From NCBI GenBank assembly GCA_002343545.1, contig DDRA01000068.1, positions 26,117 through 37,753 on the forward strand: a stretch of DNA of 11,637 bases, read 5' to 3'. The translations under genes and the position numbers were made by a program. This DNA is from Bacteriovoracaceae bacterium UBA2428 (GTDB taxonomy: Bacteria > Bdellovibrionota > UBA2428). Below the pieces are notes generated by a model. That model did not search any database, was not told the origin of the DNA, and saw only the letters and a program-made list of their open reading frames with translations. This document shows positions 6,782-11,637 of this stretch, piece by piece; position 1 is the first letter of the stretch; each line of letters begins with the position of its first letter.

Positions 6782-7423
6782 GTGAACCCTCAAACGACCG
6801 TACATCCGGGCGAGACTCTCCTGCTCGACGAAATTCAGAGGTCGGGGCGCCGCACCCTTCACTCACGCGGAGACTTTCTCTACCGCCAAGGCGAGGAACC
6901 CGAATCTTTCTATTACCTCGAAGACGGACTCGTTGGTCTCGTCACCACGGGCGTCTCGGGGCGCGATCACCTCGTTCGTCTTTTTCGAGCGAGACAGTTT
7001 TTGAGCTATCGCGCGCTACTTGGGCATGAGCCCTACCACGCAACGGCGAGGGTTCTGGATCCTTCCAAAGTTTCGCGGATTAGCGCCGCTCGGTTTTGGG
7101 AGCTCACCGCGCTCAAGCCACGGATCCTCGAGTTCCTCGCGCAAACCATGGCCCGAAATCTTCGCAGAGCCGAGCTGGCGATCGGCGCGGCCACCGACCA
7201 ATCCGTCACGGCACGCGTCGGGGAGAGCCTGGTCTACCTCCTTGAGGAATACCCCGAGCACCCCTGGACCCGCCAGGAGATCGCCGAGTACGTGGGGTCC
7301 ACGACCCCCACCGTTTTTCGAGTCCTCGCCTACTTAGAGACGCGAAAACTCATCCGGGTCGAGCGAAGAAAGATAGTGATTCTCGATAGAAAGGCCCTTC
7401 TATCGCTCAACGAAGAGGACTAG
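6782..7423 (+). CDS. Crp/Fnr-family transcription regulator, cysteine-free
   Basis: A 213-aa regulator with an N-terminal cNMP-binding-fold beta-roll (about residues 20-110; GDFLYRQGEEPESFYYLEDGLV is the typical opening), a long dimerisation helix (about 113-140) and a C-terminal winged HTH (TRQEIAEYVGSTTPTVFRVLAYLETRKLI, about 163-191). The phosphate-binding cassette of cAMP receptors is absent: where Crp has GE and RSA, this protein has SYRALLGHEPYHATAR, so cAMP binding is unlikely. It has no cysteine, ruling out an FNR-type Fe-S cluster and thiol-based persulfide sensing within the protein. It lies 46 nt upstream of the sulfur genes on the same strand, so it probably regulates them or itself. 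The GTG start has only a weak ribosome site and is placed by its -10 and by domain length; an alternative start a few codons away is possible. Confidence 0.88.
   Translation: MNPQTTVHPGETLLLDEIQRSGRRTLHSRGDFLYRQGEEPESFYYLEDGLVGLVTTGVSGRDHLVRLFRARQFLSYRALLGHEPYHATARVLDPSKVSRISAARFWELTALKPRILEFLAQTMARNLRRAELAIGAATDQSVTARVGESLVYLLEEYPEHPWTRQEIAEYVGSTTPTVFRVLAYLETRKLIRVERRKIVILDRKALLSLNEED
7384..7405 (+). repeat. Perfect 8-bp inverted repeat in the 3' end of the regulator gene
   Basis: CGATAGAA (7384-7391) and TTCTATCG (7398-7405) flank a 6-nt loop, inside the last codons of the crp-like gene and about 65 nt upstream of the rhodanese start. No T-run follows. It could be an operator for the sulfur genes, an mRNA hairpin or chance. 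Confidence 0.3.
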
Positions 7424-7450
7424 TGCGACCGACATATTCGAAACCGCGAC

Positions 7451-7463
7451 GATCTGAGATCTT
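7451..7463 (+). promoter_or_regulatory. Putative -10 and overlapping palindrome before the rhodanese gene
   Basis: GATCTT (7458-7463) ends 6 nt before the ATG at 7470, the spacing seen at the other presumed leaderless genes, although its first base deviates from TANNNT. It overlaps the palindrome GATCT-G-AGATC (7451-7461), which could be an operator. GGAG at 7464-7467 is only 2 nt from the ATG, too close for standard Shine-Dalgarno use. Confidence 0.3.
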
Positions 7464-7469
7464 GGAGAC

Positions 7470-8108
7470 ATGACGGATATCAAGCTGCCAAGGATTATCG
7501 ACGTCGACCAACTCCGAGCCTTCGCCGAGCAAAGTCCCGATCGGGTCAAGGTGCTCTCGATTTGCCCGGATGTTTCGACTCAAAGCGGGCCGCTAACGAC
7601 CGTCGCGAGTCTCGAAGAACTCCGAGATCTCGTGTCGGCGTCGCCCGAGATTCTTTTTGCCCTGGCTTCTACTCCGCAATCCGTCGCGAAGGATTGGGTC
7701 GAGTCCACGGGAGACACGTTTTCGAACTTGGTTGCTCTCGGCGCTTCGCCGGTGGAGTGGCTTCAATCCCAAGTCCCCGGGGCTATCCAAGAAATGACGG
7801 CCATCGAGGTCTATCGATCCAAACCGAACGCAGATTACATCGACGTTCGCGGCGCCGACGAATACCACGGTCCTCTCTCGCACATCGAAGGCGCCCGGCT
7901 CGTTACGCTGGGGCCCGATCTGGAACACGAACTTCTTGCAAGTTGCGATCGAGAGCGTCCCGTTATCTTTATCTGTCGGAGCGGCGCACGCTCGATGCGT
8001 GCCGCCCTCCTCGCGCGCGAGTTCGGATTCACCCATCCGATCAACCTCAAAGGAGGCATGATCGCTTGGAACGAGGCGGGACTTCCCGTCGCAAAGGCGA
8101 AGTCATGA
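7470..8108 (+). CDS. Rhodanese sulfurtransferase with an inactive N-terminal rhodanese-like domain
   Basis: A 212-aa cytoplasmic sulfurtransferase. The C-terminal domain (about residues 105-210) is a complete rhodanese: ADYIDVRGADEYHGPLSHIEGA, the active loop CRSGARS with Cys169, and NLKGGMIAWNEAGLPV. It would move sulfane sulfur between thiosulfate, glutathione persulfide and sulfite. The N-terminal half (about 5-100) follows the same order (IDVDQLRAFAE, a strand VKVLSIC, then FALASTPQSVAKDW and VALGASPVEWL) but its loop (LASTPQS) lacks the catalytic Cys, suggesting a dead, structural copy. The tandem layout resembles two-domain thiosulfate sulfurtransferases, although those are nearer 280 aa. 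It is the first gene of the sulfur run and overlaps the next by ATGA. Confidence 0.87.
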   Translation: MTDIKLPRIIDVDQLRAFAEQSPDRVKVLSICPDVSTQSGPLTTVASLEELRDLVSASPEILFALASTPQSVAKDWVESTGDTFSNLVALGASPVEWLQSQVPGAIQEMTAIEVYRSKPNADYIDVRGADEYHGPLSHIEGARLVTLGPDLEHELLASCDRERPVIFICRSGARSMRAALLAREFGFTHPINLKGGMIAWNEAGLPVAKAKS

Positions 8109-8896
8109 CCGCGAGCTTCGGCTACCTTGCCGCCTGGGGCATCGGACTGGTGCTTGGCCTCATCGGTGGCGGGGGGTCCATCCTAACCGTGCCGGTTTTG
8201 GTTTACCTATTCGGGATGAGCGCCTGGGATTCGACCGCCCACTCCCTCATCATCGTCGGAACGACGGCTTTCGTCGGGGCTATCCTCGCCTACGGACGGC
8301 GTGAACTTGATCCCGGGCGGGTTCTTTTCTTCGGCGTTCCGGGAGTCCTCGGGGTCTTCTCGACTCGTCGTTTCCTGATGCCACGAATTCCCGATCAGAT
8401 TCCGATTGGTCCTTGGAACCTCACGAAGGGAGAAATCGTCCTCTTGGTCTTCGTTGCGCTCATGCTCCTCACGGCCACGCAGATGATTCTTGGCAGGACG
8501 AAGGAAAATTCCGCGAAAAGTTCCGGCTACCGTCCCGGCATTCTCATGGGGCAAGGAGTCGCGGTCGGTCTCGTGACGGGCTTTGTCGGCGCGGGAGGCG
8601 GCTTCTTAATCGTTCCCGCCCTCGTCCACTTTGCGGGGCTTCCGATGCGCTTGGCCGTGGGCACTTCGCTCGGAATCATCGCCTTGCAGTCCCTTATCGG
8701 TGTCCTCGGAGAATGGGAACACCTCTCGCAACTCAACTACGCACTCGTCGCGAGCGTCGGCGCACTCGCGATCCTCGGGATGCTCATCGGAGGTCGTTTT
8801 CGATCGCGCGTCGATTCAAACGCGCTTAAAAAATTCTTTGGATACTTTGTCTTTGGGATGGGGCTCCTCATTGTCTGGCAGGAGCTTATTCGATGA
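8105..8896 (+). CDS. TauE/SafE-family sulfite (organosulfur) exporter
   Basis: A 263-aa inner-membrane protein of the TauE/SafE family, whose members export sulfite, sulfoacetate or related anions. The two-fold internal repeat of the family is visible: GLVLGLIGGGGSILTVPVLV near residue 15 and GLVTGFVGAGGGFLIVPALV near 156, each followed by a conserved polar helix (STAHSLIIVGTTA and LAVGTSLGIIALQ). About eight hydrophobic segments are seen. The start is the ATG overlapping the rhodanese stop (ATGA); a longer open frame upstream runs through the rhodanese gene and is not coding. In this operon it would remove the toxic sulfite made by the dioxygenase. Confidence 0.92.
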   Translation: MTASFGYLAAWGIGLVLGLIGGGGSILTVPVLVYLFGMSAWDSTAHSLIIVGTTAFVGAILAYGRRELDPGRVLFFGVPGVLGVFSTRRFLMPRIPDQIPIGPWNLTKGEIVLLVFVALMLLTATQMILGRTKENSAKSSGYRPGILMGQGVAVGLVTGFVGAGGGFLIVPALVHFAGLPMRLAVGTSLGIIALQSLIGVLGEWEHLSQLNYALVASVGALAILGMLIGGRFRSRVDSNALKKFFGYFVFGMGLLIVWQELIR

Positions 8897-8942
8897 CACC
8901 GCGTGATCGACACTTTTTCCGCATGAGAAAGGAACGGCTTCA

Positions 8943-9827
8943 ATGACCCAAGTCAAGGCCTTCTACGACAACGAAACCGCGACGTTGACCTACGTCGTCT
9001 TCGACGCTCGGACCCGAGATGCGATCGTTATTGATCCCGTCCTCGACTACGATCCCGCCGCGTCGAAAACAAGTACGCAAAGTCTCGACGCGCTCGAAAG
9101 CTTCCTGCGCTCAGAGAGTCTCAAACTTCATTTGAGCCTTGAGACGCATGCCCACGCCGATCACCTCTCGGGCGCGCAAGAGCTCAAAAAGCGTTTCCCC
9201 GAAACGGTCATCGCGATCGGCCGTCGAATCGTCGAGGTTCAGGACGTTTTCAAGAAGGTCTATAACCTTCCGGAGACCTTTCTCCCGAACGGTTCTCAGT
9301 TTGATCGGCTTCTGGAAGACGGCGAGCGACTGGAGGCCGGAAGCTTGCGCGTCGAAGTTCTCTTTACGCCCGGGCACACTCCGGCCTGCGCCTCCTACCT
9401 TGTGGGTGACGCGGTCTTCACGGGCGACGCCCTCTTCATGCCCGACACGGGCACGGGCCGTTGTGATTTTCCGAAAGGCGACTCGGGCGCGCTCTACGAT
9501 TCGATCCAAAATCGGCTCTACACCCTCCCCGATTCGACCCGTGTTTTCGTCGGCCACGACTACCGCGCGAACGGGACCCGGGAAGCCCGCTGGGAATCCA
9601 CGATCGGAGAAGAAAAAAGAAAGAACATTCAGCTGAAAGCCGAGACCTCAAGACAAGACTACCGCTCGCAACGAGACGCGCGCGACGCCACGCTTTCGGC
9701 CCCGCGCTTGTTGCTACCGAGTCTCCAAGTCAATATCGATGCAGGACATCTCCCCGAGCCCGAAGATAACGGGACGAGCTACCTCAAAATTCCGATTCGC
9801 ATGGGCGCCCCCCGGAAAAAGGCCTAG
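8943..9827 (+). CDS. MBL-fold persulfide dioxygenase (Blh/ETHE1-like)
   Basis: A 294-aa metallo-beta-lactamase-fold protein. Persulfide dioxygenases oxidise glutathione persulfide to sulfite with O2 at a mononuclear iron. Visible motifs: THAHADHLSGA (His69, His71, Asp73, His74), TPGHTPAC (His145), FTGDALF (Asp162), DTGTGRCDFPKGDS and VGHDY (His205). The C-terminal block LPSLQVNIDAGHLPEPEDNGTSYLKIPI matches the MBL part of Blh proteins in BigR-regulated operons. Canonical Blh also has an N-terminal phosphatase-like (DUF442) sulfurtransferase domain, absent here; the rhodanese two genes upstream may fill that role. AAAGGA about 9 nt before the ATG supports the start. It lies 46 nt after the exporter gene and 11 nt before the next. 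Confidence 0.92.
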   Translation: MTQVKAFYDNETATLTYVVFDARTRDAIVIDPVLDYDPAASKTSTQSLDALESFLRSESLKLHLSLETHAHADHLSGAQELKKRFPETVIAIGRRIVEVQDVFKKVYNLPETFLPNGSQFDRLLEDGERLEAGSLRVEVLFTPGHTPACASYLVGDAVFTGDALFMPDTGTGRCDFPKGDSGALYDSIQNRLYTLPDSTRVFVGHDYRANGTREARWESTIGEEKRKNIQLKAETSRQDYRSQRDARDATLSAPRLLLPSLQVNIDAGHLPEPEDNGTSYLKIPIRMGAPRKKA

Positions 9828-9838
9828 AAGGAGCGGCT

Positions 9839-10252
9839 ATGAACTACGCGAACGAAATCATCGGTGGCTCGCTCATCGGCCTGGCCTCGGCAATCCCTCT
9901 GCTGAGCGAAGGTCGGATCGCCGGCATTAGCGGCTACGCCGCTTCGGCGCTTCGGCCGACGAGCCGAGAAGGACGAACAAGTCTCGCGCTCATCGTCGGG
10001 CTCGTGATCGGCGGAATTTTGTGGCGATGGGGAGGCGGGGAGACCTTTCGGCAAGGTACCCCGGCTTCGCTACCGCTCTGGATCGTCGCCGGCTTCCTGG
10101 TCGGTTTTGGCTCGAGGCTCGGCGGCGGCTGCACGAGTGGGCACGGCGTCTGTGGACTCGGGCGCATGGCTCCGCGGTCGGCGGCATCGGTTGGGATTTT
10201 CATGACGGCCGCCATCGCAACCGTGCTTCTTCGGACGAGAGGACTCGCATGA
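9839..10252 (+). CDS. pmpA: YeeE/YedE-family half-transporter, N-terminal half (PmpA-like)
   Basis: A 137-aa inner-membrane protein equal to the first half of YeeE/YedE sulfur transporters. Hydrophobic segments lie at about residues 6-22, 48-63, 80-92 and 115-131. The signature GFGSRLGGGCTSGHGVCGLGRM carries Cys98 and Cys105; by family knowledge the first cysteine of this motif relays thiosulfate through YeeE. AAGGAG (9828-9833) sits 5 nt before the ATG. It ends in an ATGA overlap with the second half, so the two are translationally coupled and probably form one two-subunit channel, as in PmpA/PmpB systems. No other cysteine occurs in this half. Confidence 0.92.
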   Translation: MNYANEIIGGSLIGLASAIPLLSEGRIAGISGYAASALRPTSREGRTSLALIVGLVIGGILWRWGGGETFRQGTPASLPLWIVAGFLVGFGSRLGGGCTSGHGVCGLGRMAPRSAASVGIFMTAAIATVLLRTRGLA

Positions 10253-10653
10253 TTCTTTATCTGCTAAGCGGCGTGGTTTTCGCGTTGGGTTTGTCGCTTT
10301 CGGGAATGACAAACCCGGCCAAGGTCCAAAGTTTCCTAAACCTGGGTTCGCCGGATTGGAGTCCCGCTTTGATCTTCGTGCTTGGAGCGGGTGTCGTCGT
10401 CTACTCGATCGCATACCGTTGGATCCTTGCGCGACAAAGGGACCTCGGAGGGAGGGACTTTAAAGCCCCGACACCGAGACCCATCGATCGTAAGCTCGTC
10501 CTTGGATCCACGCTCTTCGGAGTTGGCTGGGGATTGGCGGGGGTCTGCCCGGGTCCAGCCCTCGTGCACGTGGCCGACCTTGATACAGGGTTTCTCACCT
10601 TCCTATTGATGATGTTCGTTGGTTTCGAAACACAAAGGAGATTCGCATCATGA
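10249..10653 (+). CDS. pmpB: YeeE/YedE-family half-transporter, C-terminal half (PmpB-like)
   Basis: A 134-aa inner-membrane protein equal to the second half of YeeE/YedE transporters. It has a helix with GLSLSGMTNPAKVQSFLNL (about 14-32), a hydrophobic segment at about 40-58, a charged loop (about 60-82), then the signature GWGLAGVCPGPALV with Cys100 and a last hydrophobic segment before a polar tail. The start ATG overlaps the stop of the N-terminal half (ATGA), and its own stop overlaps the next start the same way. The natural split at the midpoint between halves, with separate starts, shows a two-gene arrangement and not a frameshifted single gene. Confidence 0.92.
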   Translation: MILYLLSGVVFALGLSLSGMTNPAKVQSFLNLGSPDWSPALIFVLGAGVVVYSIAYRWILARQRDLGGRDFKAPTPRPIDRKLVLGSTLFGVGWGLAGVCPGPALVHVADLDTGFLTFLLMMFVGFETQRRFAS

Positions 10654-10850
10654 ACAAGAACATTCACCCCATCGAACGAGGTGTCCGCGTCGTCGGTGGC
10701 GCGGCGCTCACGAGCCTCGCTTTTTGGGGGCCCAGCAATGCCTGGTTCCTGCTCGGCATCGTTCCGATCCTAACGGGGCTCGCGGGTTGGTGCCCTCCCT
10801 ACGCGCTACTCGGCATCAGCACCTGCCCCGCCAAAAAAAAAGTCGACTAA
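10650..10850 (+). CDS. DUF2892 (YgaP-type transmembrane) protein
   Basis: A 66-aa protein with two hydrophobic segments (about residues 14-27 and 31-46) and the DUF2892 C-terminal signature GWCPPYALLGISTC, with Cys48 and Cys59. DUF2892 is the membrane part of the YgaP rhodanese and occurs alone in many sulfide or persulfide operons; it may anchor or hand sulfur to the rhodanese, but its role is unproven. AAAGGAG lies about 10 nt before the ATG, and the ATG overlaps the previous stop (ATGA). Confidence 0.9.
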   Translation: MNKNIHPIERGVRVVGGAALTSLAFWGPSNAWFLLGIVPILTGLAGWCPPYALLGISTCPAKKKVD

Positions 10851-10869
10851 CGACGAAGGGCCCCGGCAA

Positions 10870-11022
10870 ATGAAAAGAGCCACGGAATCTTTTCGCCCCC
10901 CCATCGTGTCGAACTTCGACTGCAGCCACACCGTGCCGATGATCTCGATTCCCCAGCTCGCTCCGGTTCGTATCGTGGCTCCCGAGACGAGCGTGACCTT
11001 TTCTTTTCTTCGGGAGGACTAG
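10870..11022 (+). CDS. Unrecognised 50-aa protein inside the sulfur operon
   Basis: ORF of 50 codons plus TAG filling the gap between the DUF2892 and cupin genes. AAGGG (10856-10860) sits 9 nt before the ATG, and its stop is 5 nt before the next start, so its position is that of an operon gene. The protein begins MKRATESFRP, has a single Cys in NFDCSHTVPM and ends in a beta-like stretch (VRIVAPETSVTFSFLRED). There is no signal peptide or membrane span. I do not recognise a family. Codons are GC-biased as in the neighbours. It could be a small sulfur-carrier or accessory protein because of its Cys-Ser-His, or a remnant of a larger gene; both are guesses. Confidence 0.6.
   Translation: MKRATESFRPPIVSNFDCSHTVPMISIPQLAPVRIVAPETSVTFSFLRED
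11012..11016 (+). promoter_or_regulatory. Shine-Dalgarno site of the cupin gene inside the preceding ORF
   Basis: GGGAG at 11011-11015 and GGAGG at 11012-11016 lie 11 nt before the ATG at 11028, within the last codons of the 50-aa ORF, suggesting coupled translation. Confidence 0.45.
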
Positions 11023-11027
11023 CCCTC

Positions 11028-11387
11028 ATGCGACTCTTCAAAGGTTCGGAAGTAAAGCCATTCACGGCCGCGAAAGGCGAAACGGTCATCCAGTACACCG
11101 GCAGGCTCGACAAACATGGCCGCTCCAAGTTTCACTCGCTGGCCATCATGATTCTACAGCCAGGCCTCAGCTCGGACCCCCACGCACACGAAATCGCGGA
11201 AGAGTCTTTTCTTGTCATCCGCGGGAACGGGGTAATGAAGGTCAACGAAGACTCGTTCGAGGTTGGGGTCGGCGACTGCGTTTTCGTCGAGCCGGGAGAG
11301 CGACACACGCTCGTGAATACCGGAACCGAACCCCTCGAATGCGTCTTGGCGACCGGACCGGCCTGGCAACCCACGGACTCGATCTGA
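11028..11387 (+). CDS. Single-domain cupin protein
   Basis: A 119-aa single cupin_2-type beta-barrel. Motif 1 is PHAHEIAEESFLVIRGNG (His52, His54 and Glu58 or Glu59) and motif 2 is GDCVFVEPGERHTLVNTG (His93), a complete metal-binding set, so it is likely a metalloenzyme and not a sugar-binding relic. Cupin dioxygenases acting on thiols (cysteine, 3-mercaptopropionate) exist, and the sulfur context makes a thiol or sulfur-compound substrate possible, but the sequence does not show it. It follows the 50-aa ORF by 5 nt, and its TGA overlaps the next ATG by one base. Confidence 0.88.
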   Translation: MRLFKGSEVKPFTAAKGETVIQYTGRLDKHGRSKFHSLAIMILQPGLSSDPHAHEIAEESFLVIRGNGVMKVNEDSFEVGVGDCVFVEPGERHTLVNTGTEPLECVLATGPAWQPTDSI

Positions 11388-11637
11388 TGCGATCCCCGCG
11401 ACTTTCCCATATCGAGATCAACGTCTCCGACTATCGAAAATCTATTCGATTCTACGACCTGGCCCTCAAGCCGATCGGATGGGAAAGGCTCGTTTGCACT
11501 TCGGAGTTTACGAGTTACTGCGACGGATTCTCGAAACTAATCCTGAGTCCAGCGGCGGCGTCTTTCGTCGAGCATGGCTTCCATCGTAAACGGGTTGGGC
11601 TCAACCACATTGCCCTCTATGCTCATTCCAAGGCGGA
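11387..11637 (+). CDS. VOC-superfamily (glyoxalase-like) protein, 3' end cut by window
   Basis: The first 83 codons of a glyoxalase-fold protein. Module 1 reads LSHIEINVSDYRKSIRFYDLALKPIGWERL with metal-ligand His8; the second ligand region GLNHIALYAHSK begins just before the window edge. The ATG overlaps the cupin TGA by one base (TGATG), indicating translational coupling and the same transcript. Its function in the sulfur operon is unknown; glutathione-adduct chemistry is a guess from the fold. The operon may continue beyond the window. Confidence 0.85.
   Translation, partial: MRSPRLSHIEINVSDYRKSIRFYDLALKPIGWERLVCTSEFTSYCDGFSKLILSPAAASFVEHGFHRKRVGLNHIALYAHSKA

Noticed and set aside
7562..8104. 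N-terminal extension of the TauE/SafE frame through the rhodanese gene
   Set aside because: The extension is an Arg/Ser-rich shadow frame; the exporter begins at ATG 8105 in an ATGA overlap.
10021..10248. Longer frame upstream of the second YeeE/YedE half
   Set aside because: It lies out of frame within the first half and reads as Arg/Trp-rich shadow sequence; the true start is the ATG at 10249 in the ATGA overlap.
9839..10653. Single YeeE gene broken by a frameshift
   Set aside because: Each half has its own clean start, the junction falls between the natural halves, and two-gene forms are known, so this is a genuine split.

Overview
The window is about 11.6 kb of compact, moderately GC-rich bacterial chromosome with short intergenic gaps, ATGA-type gene overlaps and strong codon bias towards C or G at third positions. 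Every gene type is bacterial; one encoded protein carries a Sec signal peptide. No rRNA, tRNA, CRISPR array, transposase or phage gene was seen. The taxon cannot be named from the sequence. A Gram-negative environmental lineage is plausible, but that is inference.

Left part (1-3870): unrelated housekeeping or stress genes. They are the 3' part of a zincless, plant-type Fpg/Nei DNA glycosylase; about 450 bp with no convincing gene; a GlgA-like glucosyltransferase that unexpectedly carries a signal peptide; a 1-nt-overlapping YjdM/PhnA zinc-ribbon gene; a reverse-strand VOC (glyoxalase-fold) gene; a remnant of an alkyltransferase-like (ATL/MGMT) gene whose active-site segment is deleted in frame; and a reverse-strand ORF for a 43-residue single-span membrane protein.

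Middle part (3955-6721): a GntP-family permease, closest by eye to 3-hydroxybutyrate/gluconate permeases, followed 16 nt later by an unusual three-part protein with two GNAT acetyltransferase folds and a TPR tail.

Right part (6770-11637, running off the edge): a reduced-sulfur module. A cysteine-free Crp/Fnr-type regulator precedes a tightly packed run: tandem-domain rhodanese, TauE/SafE exporter, Blh/ETHE1-like persulfide dioxygenase, two YeeE/YedE half-transporters, a DUF2892 membrane protein, an unrecognised 50-aa ORF, a cupin and a VOC protein. The expected flow is import of thiosulfate-like or sulfane sulfur by the YeeE/YedE pair, oxidation of persulfide to sulfite by the dioxygenase, sulfur transfer between sulfite, thiosulfate and persulfide by the rhodanese, and sulfite export by TauE/SafE. 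Known operons of this kind usually use the ArsR-type BigR, a CsoR-type repressor or FisR; here a Crp/Fnr protein sits in that position.

A pattern across the window: five genes that begin probable transcription units and lack a well-spaced Shine-Dalgarno site (glgA-like, VOC, gntP-like, crp-like, rhodanese) each have a -10-like hexamer ending exactly 6 nt before the start codon. Genes with a good Shine-Dalgarno site mostly do not. This suggests leaderless transcripts. The VOC gene has the best complete promoter (TTGAAC, 17 nt, TAGGAT).
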